DNA from: Actinomycetota bacterium
GTDB taxonomy: Bacteria > Actinomycetota > Actinomycetes > Streptosporangiales > Streptosporangiaceae
NCBI GenBank assembly: GCA_003140115.1
Contig: PLIQ01000358.1
Span: forward strand, 1 to 5,065
Direction of reading: 5' to 3'
DNA length: 5,065 bases
Shown in pieces: positions 1 through 5,065 of this stretch. Position numbers and translations under genes: made by a program. Numbering within the stretch: position 1 is the stretch's first letter; each line of letters begins with the position of its first letter. Under the pieces are notes generated by a model. That model worked only from the letters and a program-made list of their open reading frames with translations. It had not been told where the DNA came from and ran no database searches.

Positions 1-1446
1 GTGGTCGGGGGCGGGACCGTGCACTGGGACGCCAAGGTGCCCAGGTTCTGGGACCTCGACTTCCAGCAGCTGTCCGCGCTGGGTCCGGTGCCGGGCGCCG
101 ACGTGGCCGACTGGCCGTTCGGGTACTCCGACATCGCGCCCTACTACGAGCAGGTGGAGCAGCTCATCGGCGTGCAGGGCGACGTCACGGCGTTTCCCGA
201 CATCGTGCGCAAGCACGCCCCCCGGGCCGCGCAGTACCCGATGCCGCCGGGCCCGCAGATGCGCGCGTCGCTCGCGGTGGCGGCGGGCGCCACCGCCGTC
301 GGCCTGCACCCGTTCCCGTTCCCGATGGCGGCCAACTCGGTAAGCGGCTACAACGGCCAGCACGCCTGCAACAACTGCGGATTCTGCAGCAGCTTCGGCT
401 GCCCGGTGGTGGCCCGGCCGTCGGCACTGGTCCCGCTGCGCCAAGCGCTGCGCACCGGGCGGGTGACGCTGGTCCCGTCGACGATGGTCACGTCCGTCGT
501 CTTGTCCGGCTCTGGCGCTGCTTCGCGGGCTACCGGGGTGCGGTGGGTGCGGATGACAGCTTCGGGACCGGTCACGGGGACCGAGGACGCGGACGTGGTG
601 GTGATGGCGGCGTCGGCCATCGAGACGGTCCGGCTCGCGTTGTTGTCGTCGTTCCCCGATGTGAGCGGGAAGCTGGGGCGGCGGCTGATGTTCCACGCGT
701 TCATCGACGGGACGGCGATCTTCCTCGATGAGCGGATGCACGCGTACCGGGGACGTTCGGTGACGCAGTGCGTGGAGGACGCCGTCGACCCGGACTTCCC
801 GGGGGCCCGGGCCTTCGCCCGCGCGCATGGGCTGCCCTACCTGCGCGGCGGCCTGATGGAGCTCGGCGGCAGCCAGGACCCGATCAGCGAGGCGCAGTCC
901 TACCAGACCCTGCTCAGCCTGCTCGGCTCGGCCAGGCCGTTCGGCACGGAGTTCAAGCAGCTCATGCGGGCCTCGCTGCTGCGCGACCGGCTGGCGGGCT
1001 GCTCGTTCATCGGCCACGACCTGCCCTACCTGGACCACACGGTGACCCTCGACCCCACGGTCAGGGACGTGTTCGGGCTGCCGGTGGCGCGGATCACCTG
1101 GAGTGCCGGCCCGCACGAGCAGGTGGCCCAGGACTTCTGGATCCCGCGGCTGAAGCAGATGATGCTGCGTGCGGGCGCCGGCGTGGCCTTGGCCGTGCCG
1201 GCCACCGAAAACAGCGGCGGCCTGCCGACCGGCAACCACATCATGGGCGGCATGATGATGGGGCCTGACCCGTCGTCGAGCGTCACCGACGCTTATGGCC
1301 GCGTGCATGGCCTGGACAACGTCTACGTGGCCGACGGCTCGGTGTTCGTCACGTCCGGCGCGCACAACCCGACGAACACCCTGATGGCCGTGGCCCTGCG
1401 GAACATGCGCCACCTGACCGGGACTGGCGGGCCGGTGACGGGGTAG
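1..1446 (+). CDS. GMC-family FAD-dependent oxidoreductase, 5'-truncated by window edge
   Basis: Flavoprotein expected to oxidise an alcohol, sugar or sterol-like substrate by passing hydride to FAD; the substrate cannot be read from sequence. In the visible 481 residues, GGGTVHWDAKVPRFW (3-17) resembles the GMC segment that follows the Rossmann fold. A Cys cluster C123-x2-C126-x2-C129-x4-C134 occurs mid-protein, as in the gluconate/fructose/glucose dehydrogenase and cholesterol-oxidase-like branches. The C-terminal GMC domain is clear: GNHIMGGMMMG with His413, then NVYVADGSVF, then HNPTNTLMAVALR with Asn456. By family alignment His413 and Asn456 form the catalytic His/Asn pair, as in cholesterol oxidase. 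No N-terminal GxGxxG FAD motif is present and family members usually exceed 530 residues, so the GTG at base 1 is probably an internal valine and the true start lies upstream. The stop is TAG at 1444-1446. Family assignment is firm; subfamily is not. Confidence 0.93.
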   Translation: MVGGGTVHWDAKVPRFWDLDFQQLSALGPVPGADVADWPFGYSDIAPYYEQVEQLIGVQGDVTAFPDIVRKHAPRAAQYPMPPGPQMRASLAVAAGATAVGLHPFPFPMAANSVSGYNGQHACNNCGFCSSFGCPVVARPSALVPLRQALRTGRVTLVPSTMVTSVVLSGSGAASRATGVRWVRMTASGPVTGTEDADVVVMAASAIETVRLALLSSFPDVSGKLGRRLMFHAFIDGTAIFLDERMHAYRGRSVTQCVEDAVDPDFPGARAFARAHGLPYLRGGLMELGGSQDPISEAQSYQTLLSLLGSARPFGTEFKQLMRASLLRDRLAGCSFIGHDLPYLDHTVTLDPTVRDVFGLPVARITWSAGPHEQVAQDFWIPRLKQMMLRAGAGVALAVPATENSGGLPTGNHIMGGMMMGPDPSSSVTDAYGRVHGLDNVYVADGSVFVTSGAHNPTNTLMAVALRNMRHLTGTGGPVTG

Positions 1447-1457
1447 GTAGCCCGGAC

Positions 1458-1637
1458 ATGAAGAAGCTACTAGAACTCCTCGTCTGCATTCTCCACCCGC
1501 TGGCGGTGATCCTGATGTGGATCGACCTCGCGGGGCGCAGTGACCTGTCCGGCGGGCAGAAGCTGGCCTGGGGGCTGTTCGGCCTGATCCCGCTGGTGCC
1601 GTTCGTATACGTGCTCACCGGCGGCGACCTCTGGTAG
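1458..1637 (+). CDS. Small two-helix membrane protein, PLDc_N-like (59 aa)
   Basis: The frame begins at ATG 1458 and ends at TAG 1635-1637, giving 59 residues. Two hydrophobic segments, about residues 5-23 (LELLVCILHPLAVILMW) and 37-54 (LAWGLFGLIPLVPFVYVL), flank a polar turn DLAGRSDLSGGQK (23-35). Two helices joined by a DLSGGxK-type turn, followed by W and a late Tyr, are the pattern of the PLDc_N domain, which occurs in phospholipase D-like proteins and as free-standing small actinobacterial membrane proteins of unknown role. No catalytic HKD motif is present, so it is not a lipase by itself. It starts 11 bases after the oxidoreductase stop, so co-transcription is likely. The ribosome-binding site is weak (GGTAG about 8 bases upstream). 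The stop codon lies inside the first unit of a tandem repeat. Coding status rests on the hydrophobic pattern, tight spacing and family resemblance. Confidence 0.75.
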   Translation: MKKLLELLVCILHPLAVILMWIDLAGRSDLSGGQKLAWGLFGLIPLVPFVYVLTGGDLW

Positions 1638-1686
1638 TTCCCGTTCCCGTGGTAGTTCCCGTGTGAGTTCCCGTGTGAGTTCCCGC
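1633..1686 (+). repeat. 12-bp tandem repeat, four units plus a 6-bp partial
   Basis: The units are GGTAGTTCCCGT at 1633-1644, partial TCCCGT at 1645-1650, GGTAGTTCCCGT at 1651-1662, GTGAGTTCCCGT at 1663-1674 and GTGAGTTCCCGC at 1675-1686. The first unit contains the last bases and TAG stop of the small membrane protein gene, and the second unit copies that stop context. This suggests that the array grew by slippage from the end of the gene. On the minus strand each unit, and the partial, reads CGGGAA, and every full unit contains GGGAAC. It lies in the 91-bp spacer before the sigma factor gene, so it could affect transcription or mRNA structure there, but no function is shown. Confidence 0.85.
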
Positions 1687-1728
1687 CCAGCGGGCGCAGC
1701 ATTTCGCGGGCTCACGCGTCATAGGAAC

Positions 1729-2226
1729 ATGAGGGCTACCGCCGAGCCTGGGCTGGAGGACCTGTACCGGGAGCACGCGCTGGGGCTGGTTCGGTTCGCG
1801 CTGCTGCTTACCGGCGATCGGGCCACAGCTGAGGACGTGGTGCAGGACGCGTTCCTTGGGCTGCACCGGCGCTGGGACGACCTCAGGGACCGGGACCGCG
1901 TCTTGGCCTACCTGCGCACCGCGGTGGTGAACGGCACCAGGTCGCGCTACCGTCGGCACCTGGTCGCGCGGCGGCTGGGTTCCGAGCCGCTCGCGCTGGT
2001 CGAGTCCGCCGAGGCCTCGGTGCTGGCCGGCGAAGACCGGCGGACCCTGCTTGCCGCCGTCGACGCCCTGCCGCGCCGTCAGCGCGAGGTGCTCGCGCTG
2101 AAGTACTTCCTAGATCTCAGCGAGCAGGAAGTCGCCTCGATTCTCAGCATCAGTCGCGGGGCCGTGGCGTCCACCGCCTCCCGCGCGCTCACCGCACTGG
2201 CCCGCCGGCTCCGGGAGGAATCGTGA
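1729..2226 (+). CDS. ECF RNA polymerase sigma factor, SigE-family type
   Basis: Group 4 (ECF) sigma-70 factor that directs RNA polymerase to a stress- or signal-dependent set of promoters. The 165-residue product has the two-domain minimum of the family. Region 2 spans about residues 11-77, with the core-binding stretch AEDVVQDAFLGLHRRWDDL (34-52) and the basic YLRTAVVN...SRYRRH segment. Region 4 spans about 108-161 (LPRRQREVLALKYFLDLS), with the helix-turn-helix SEQEVASILSISRGAVAST at 131-149. The LLTGD...AEDVVQ and YLRTAVVNG wording resembles the actinobacterial SigE-family (TIGR02983-like) group. ATG 1729 was chosen because homology begins a few residues after it; the open frame extends to a GTG at 1663, but that adds only repeat-encoded sequence. 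AGGA lies just 2 bases before the ATG, which is unusually close, so the start is not certain. The 3' end overlaps the next gene by 4 bases, indicating translational coupling. Confidence 0.93.
   Translation: MRATAEPGLEDLYREHALGLVRFALLLTGDRATAEDVVQDAFLGLHRRWDDLRDRDRVLAYLRTAVVNGTRSRYRRHLVARRLGSEPLALVESAEASVLAGEDRRTLLAAVDALPRRQREVLALKYFLDLSEQEVASILSISRGAVASTASRALTALARRLREES
2213..2219 (+). promoter_or_regulatory. Ribosome-binding site GGGAGGA for the propeller protein
   Basis: A strong Shine-Dalgarno match inside the end of the sigma factor gene, 3 bases before GTG 2223. It decides the start of the downstream gene and fixes the GTGA overlap, although the spacing is shorter than usual. Confidence 0.7.
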
Positions 2227-3392
2227 CCGGCCTGGAAGACGGGCTCCGCGGCGCATATCGCGCGGTGACCGACACGGTCCGCGAAGAGGACCTGCCCGGC
2301 TTGTACGAAAGGCGGGCCCGGTCCACTCTCGGGTTCACGGGCCGGCCCCCGCTCGGGTCTACGGTCCGGCCACGCCGGAGGTGGTTCGGCATGGTCGCGC
2401 CGCTGGCGGCGGCCGCCGCGGTCGTCGTCGCGATCGGGGTCGCCGTGGCCGTGCCGAAGCTGGTGAGATCCCCCGGCGGGTCGGCTACTTCCGCGGCTCC
2501 GGCCGCTTCCGCAGCTCCGGCGGCTCCCGTGTCGGCTCCGCCGTTCGTGGTCGTGCTGAACCAGCCGGATTCCCGGGTGCCGCTGGATGTGGTATCGGCG
2601 GCGACCGGGCGGACCACGGCCAAGGTGCTAGAACCCAGGAAGGACACCGTTTGGGTCGACGCAGAGGCCACCGGGAGCCCTACCACGTTCGTGCTGGCGG
2701 CCGGCCTACTGCGCGGCGGGCTGTGCAACCCCACCTACTTGTACATGCTGACGCTGTCGGCCAGCGGAGCGGCGGCCTCGCTGCGGCCGTTCACCGATCC
2801 GGTCGTCCCGGCAGAGATCGTGTCGCTGGCCGCCAGCGCGGACGGCCGCACAGTCGCCTTCGCCGCCGACCAATGCCGGGGCCCGAACCAGGAAATCGGG
2901 ATCATCCGCAGTGGCCGGGTGAAGACGTGGCAGGAGATATATCCACTCACCGTCAACAGCCTGTCCCTGTCGGCTGACGGAAGCGTGCTGGGATACGTCG
3001 AGGGCCCGATCGGCTACGGCCATGACTGGGTGCGCATGCTTGATACCAGCTCGGCGCCCGGCAACGCGACCGCGGCCAGCAAGATGGTGTACACCTACCC
3101 CACCGACGGCCGCGCGACCTTCTTCACGTTCGGCGCGGACAGCGCCACGCTCTACGTTTCGTGGCTGACCGGCCAAGATACCTTCCACCTGGCCGGGTAC
3201 CGGGTGGGACGCGGCGGCCTGCAAGGCAGGCTGTTCAGCCGGATCATGCCCGACGGTCTGTCCCTCTCACGCGCCGGGAGCCAAGTGCTCGTCTGGGATC
3301 CGTCGGTTGCCGCGTACCTCGTCGATCCCGTGACCGGAAAGGCCACCCGAGTCCGGCCGCGGTGGCTGAACGCCTGGGGAATCGCCTGGTAG
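2223..3392 (+). CDS. Single-pass membrane protein with extracytoplasmic beta-propeller, putative anti-sigma factor
   Basis: The 389-residue product has a short cytoplasmic part (1-56) with acidic and basic helices (LRGAYRAVTDTVREEDLPGLYERR), a basic RPRRRW stop, one transmembrane helix at about 57-79, and an Ala/Pro-rich linker (SAAPAA twice, about 89-106). The outer domain has WD40/TolB-like blade signatures at about 200-215 (SLAASADGRTVAFAA), 245-259 (SLSLSADGSVLGYV), 299-315 and 345-359, spaced about 45-54 residues apart. Its only two cysteines, C168 and C218, are both extracytoplasmic. It overlaps the sigma gene by GTGA, with GGGAGGA upstream of GTG 2223. Gene pairing and topology suggest that it holds or releases the sigma factor from the membrane in response to an outside signal. 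No HxxxCxxC zinc anti-sigma motif is present, so the anti-sigma role is inferred from context. It could instead be a co-regulated sensor or binding protein. Confidence 0.85.
   Translation: MTGLEDGLRGAYRAVTDTVREEDLPGLYERRARSTLGFTGRPPLGSTVRPRRRWFGMVAPLAAAAAVVVAIGVAVAVPKLVRSPGGSATSAAPAASAAPAAPVSAPPFVVVLNQPDSRVPLDVVSAATGRTTAKVLEPRKDTVWVDAEATGSPTTFVLAAGLLRGGLCNPTYLYMLTLSASGAAASLRPFTDPVVPAEIVSLAASADGRTVAFAADQCRGPNQEIGIIRSGRVKTWQEIYPLTVNSLSLSADGSVLGYVEGPIGYGHDWVRMLDTSSAPGNATAASKMVYTYPTDGRATFFTFGADSATLYVSWLTGQDTFHLAGYRVGRGGLQGRLFSRIMPDGLSLSRAGSQVLVWDPSVAAYLVDPVTGKATRVRPRWLNAWGIAW
2489..2524 (+). repeat. 18-bp direct repeat encoding the SAAPAA linker
   Basis: Two consecutive 18-bp copies, beginning TTCCGCGGCTCCGG and TTCCGCAGCTCCGG, differ at two positions. 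Each encodes one SAAPAA step of the linker between the transmembrane helix and the propeller. A third, much diverged 18-bp stretch follows. This looks like a linker-length repeat rather than a regulatory site. Confidence 0.7.
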
Positions 3393-3434
3393 CCAGTGGG
3401 CTAGCGCTCCTTGGCCGGTCGTGCTCGCCTCTCG

Positions 3435-3459
3435 GTGACGGCCTGGACCGTATCGTCAC
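3435..3459. promoter_or_regulatory. Inverted repeat GTGACG-N13-CGTCAC, candidate operator or hairpin
   Basis: Perfect 6-bp arms at 3435-3440 and 3454-3459 are separated by 13 bases. The repeat lies about 75 bases upstream of the ATPase start and 43 bases after the propeller gene stop. It could be a binding site for a dimeric regulator or a weak RNA hairpin. It is not followed by a T-run, so a classical terminator is unlikely. Confidence 0.35.
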
Positions 3460-3490
3460 GAAAAGCGATGGAATGACTCCGGAGAGCCAT

Positions 3491-3516
3491 TATCATAAGA
3501 GCAGCGGTCGTATGTG
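3491..3516 (+). promoter_or_regulatory. Possible -10 elements (TATCAT 3491-3496, TATGTG 3511-3516)
   Basis: Two TA-rich hexamers sit in the AT-rich patch just before the ATPase gene. No convincing TTGACA-like -35 is found at 16-18 bases upstream of either one, so this is a weak guess. Transcription from the second would begin very near the start codon and give a nearly leaderless message. Confidence 0.22.
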
Positions 3517-3533
3517 TAAGCGGGTGCGTGGTG

Positions 3534-5065
3534 ATGAACGACAGAGCATGGCAGGTGCTGCCCGGCCTGGAGGCCATCCAGGTGCTGCGCGGTCTGCAGG
3601 CCTGGCAGATCACTGAGCTACCGCGCCGTCCGCACGCTCGGCAGAACTCCGTCCCGGACCCGGACCGCACCGACCTGGGCGCGACGCAGCGCCTGCAGGG
3701 GCTGGTATCGGCGTTTCACTACGGTGCCCCGGTGGCGTTCGGCTGGATGCGCGAGCAACCGGGCGGTCCGGTGCGAGTACTCGCCGCCGGGCCCGCCTTG
3801 GTGGGCGCGGCCGGGCTTGCCTTGGCGGGTGCGGGCGGGTCGGAGCTGGCGGGCGCGGCCGACGGCGGGCAGGTGGTGCTGACCTTCCCGGCCGGCGCCC
3901 GGGCACGGCCGCTCGCGCCCGGTCAGGCTGCCGACCTGCTAGCCCGGATGCCCTGCTGGATGCAGCTGGCCGGGATCACCGACGCGCTGCTGGCCGGCCG
4001 GGTGGACCAGGGGCCGGCCAGCCGGGATGCCCGGCCATCGCTTGAGGACGGACTACTGTCGGCCTGGACCGGGCCGTTTGCCTGGCTCGTGCTCGCAGAA
4101 CCGGTCTCGGCAGGCCAGCTCCACGATCTGGCCTCTGAGGTATCCCTGGCCCAGCTCAGCGCGCAGCGTTCTGACAGCCCGCCTGCGCAACTGGCCGCGC
4201 AGCGGCTGTCGGCCCGGCACACCGAGCTGCGCCAGGCGGCGGCGACCGGCCTGTGGAAGGTCCGCGTCGTGGCCGGCGGCCCGGAACCGACTGCCGCGGC
4301 TCAGATTGCCGGCTTGCTGTGCGCGTCGACCGATCTGGACGGCCTACCTTATGCTTTGGCCCCGGTTCCCGGGTGCGCCGGGCTGGCGGAGACCCTAGAC
4401 GGTGCACGGCGCGCTCATGCCGAGCTATCTCCAGCGGTGCCGCTCCCCCGGGCCAGCGACGATCCAGATATCGCGGGCCCGGCCGCGCCGTTCTACGCCT
4501 CCTCCAAGCTGTTGGCCGCGCTAGCCCGGCCCCCGGCGCGTGAGCTGCCCGGCATCCGGTTCGTGCTGCGGCCCGACTTCGACGTCACCCCGGAGACCAC
4601 GGCCATCCCCGGCGACTCGAGCGGGCCGCCGGTGCCGCTAGGAACCGTGCTGGACTGGAACCGGGTGCCGGCCGGTGACCTGGCGGTGCCCCGCGCGTCG
4701 TTGAACCGGCACGTGTTCGTCTGCGGCGCGACCGGCGCCGGGAAGTCCCAGACCGTCCGCGGCCTGCTCGAGGCGGCCACCGGGGCGGGGATCCCGTGGC
4801 TGGTGGTCGAGCCGGCCAAGGCCGAGTACCGGCTGATGGCCGCCCGGCTGCCCGGCACGCAGGTGATCCGGATCCGGCCCGGTGAACTCGGCGACCCGCC
4901 GGCCGGGATCAACCCGCTGGAGCCGGCACCGGGCCCGGACGGGACCCGGTTCCCGCTGCAGACCCACGCCGACCTGGTGCGGGCCCTGTTCCTGGCCGCG
5001 TTCGAAGCCGACGAGCCGTTCCCCCAGGTCCTGGCCGCGGCCCTGACCCGGTGCTACGAGAACGC
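3534..5065 (+). CDS. HerA/DUF87-like P-loop ATPase, 3'-truncated by window edge
   Basis: An open frame of 510 codons runs to the right edge without a stop. The C-terminal visible part is the start of a HerA/FtsK-superfamily motor domain. It has RHVFVCGATGAGKSQTVRGL with Walker A GATGAGKS at 398-405 (Lys404), WLVVEPAKAEYR at 422-433, a GINPLEP loop around Asn460, and the helix HADLVRALFLAAFEADEPFPQVL from 478. This order matches bacterial HerA-like ATPases, hexameric motors that move DNA or, in some systems, power transport or defence complexes. Walker B and the arginine finger lie beyond the window. Residues 1 to about 350 are not recognised; they include FHYGAPVAFGWMRE (61-74), SAWTGPFAWLVLAEP (176-190) and LSARHTELRQAAATGLWKVR (225-244). 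No signal peptide or clear membrane helix is seen. ATG 3534 was chosen; in-frame GTG codons at 3528 and 3531 are alternatives, and none has a good ribosome-binding site. Confidence 0.88.
   Translation, partial: MNDRAWQVLPGLEAIQVLRGLQAWQITELPRRPHARQNSVPDPDRTDLGATQRLQGLVSAFHYGAPVAFGWMREQPGGPVRVLAAGPALVGAAGLALAGAGGSELAGAADGGQVVLTFPAGARARPLAPGQAADLLARMPCWMQLAGITDALLAGRVDQGPASRDARPSLEDGLLSAWTGPFAWLVLAEPVSAGQLHDLASEVSLAQLSAQRSDSPPAQLAAQRLSARHTELRQAAATGLWKVRVVAGGPEPTAAAQIAGLLCASTDLDGLPYALAPVPGCAGLAETLDGARRAHAELSPAVPLPRASDDPDIAGPAAPFYASSKLLAALARPPARELPGIRFVLRPDFDVTPETTAIPGDSSGPPVPLGTVLDWNRVPAGDLAVPRASLNRHVFVCGATGAGKSQTVRGLLEAATGAGIPWLVVEPAKAEYRLMAARLPGTQVIRIRPGELGDPPAGINPLEPAPGPDGTRFPLQTHADLVRALFLAAFEADEPFPQVLAAALTRCYEN

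Larger units (their letters stand above)
3393..3533. other. Intergenic region, AT-rich toward its right side
   Basis: No gene is supported in this 141-bp gap. Counting bases gives about 47% GC over 3451-3520, clearly below the surrounding coding DNA. It contains an inverted repeat (3435-3459) and AT-rich hexamers that could serve as -10 elements, so it is the probable promoter region of the ATPase gene. No U-tailed terminator for the sigma/propeller operon was found. Confidence 0.6.

Noticed and set aside
768..1268. 166-codon + strand open frame inside the oxidoreductase
   Set aside because: It is an out-of-frame shadow of the GMC gene, rich in Arg/Ala/Pro, while the main frame carries the family motifs across the same bases.
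1663..1728. Upstream GTG start that would lengthen the sigma factor by 22 residues
   Set aside because: The extension is encoded largely by the 12-bp repeat (MSSRVSSRPAG), has no ribosome-binding site before it and lies outside the ECF sigma homology.
1724..1728. GGAAC resembling an ECF -35 element before the sigma gene
   Set aside because: It lies immediately before the start codon, so transcription would begin inside the gene, and no matching -10 was seen.
2189..2734. 181-codon open frame on the minus strand
   Set aside because: It is antisense to the sigma/propeller pair, has a low-complexity Ala/Thr/Gly product with no family signature, and is expected by chance in GC-rich DNA.
2706..3224. 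172-codon open frame on the minus strand
   Set aside because: It is antisense to the clear propeller coding sequence and has an Arg/Gly/Ala-rich product without recognisable motifs.
3390..3403. Hairpin TAGCC-AGTG-GGCTA at the propeller gene stop
   Set aside because: The stem is only 5 bp, overlaps the stop codon and has no following T-run, so it is not a credible terminator.
3161..3616. 151-codon + strand open frame bridging the propeller gene and the ATPase gene
   Set aside because: It runs out of frame through both well-supported genes and is Arg/Pro-rich without motifs; the in-frame ATPase reading from 3534 is far better supported.
4493..4912. 139-codon open frame on the minus strand
   Set aside because: It is antisense to the Walker A region of the ATPase and has no domain features of its own.

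Overview
The window is GC-rich DNA. Its GTG starts, strong G/C third-position bias and gene families (a small SigE-type ECF sigma factor paired with a propeller-type membrane protein, a PLDc_N-like mini-protein, an actinobacterial HerA-like ATPase) point to a filamentous or related actinobacterium. I cannot name the genus. All supported genes are on the + strand.

Layout. Bases 1-1446 hold the 3' part of a GMC-family FAD oxidoreductase; its N-terminal FAD-binding end lies left of the window. Eleven bases later comes a 59-codon gene (1458-1637) for a two-helix membrane protein of the PLDc_N type. Its stop codon sits inside a 12-bp tandem repeat (1633-1686), which fills much of the gap before the next gene. 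Bases 1729-2226 encode a 165-residue ECF sigma factor. It overlaps by 4 bases (GTGA) a 389-residue single-pass membrane protein (2223-3392) with a short cytoplasmic N-terminus, a small Ala/Pro linker and a predicted extracytoplasmic beta-propeller. This pair reads as a two-gene sigma/putative anti-sigma operon.

Bases 3393-3533 are non-coding. Part of this gap is AT-rich (about 47% GC over 3451-3520), and it holds an inverted repeat; it is the likely control region for the last gene. From 3534 to the right edge an uninterrupted frame of 510 codons encodes the N-terminal part of a HerA/DUF87-like P-loop ATPase. It has a Walker A motif and an EPAKAEYR motif. Its Walker B motif and C-terminus lie outside the window. 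About 350 residues before the ATPase core match no domain I can name.

How they work together. The sigma factor and the propeller protein are very probably one signalling unit. Nothing visible links the oxidoreductase, the mini-protein and the ATPase to that unit except shared strand and proximity. No RNA genes, CRISPR arrays, insertion sequences or attachment sites were seen.
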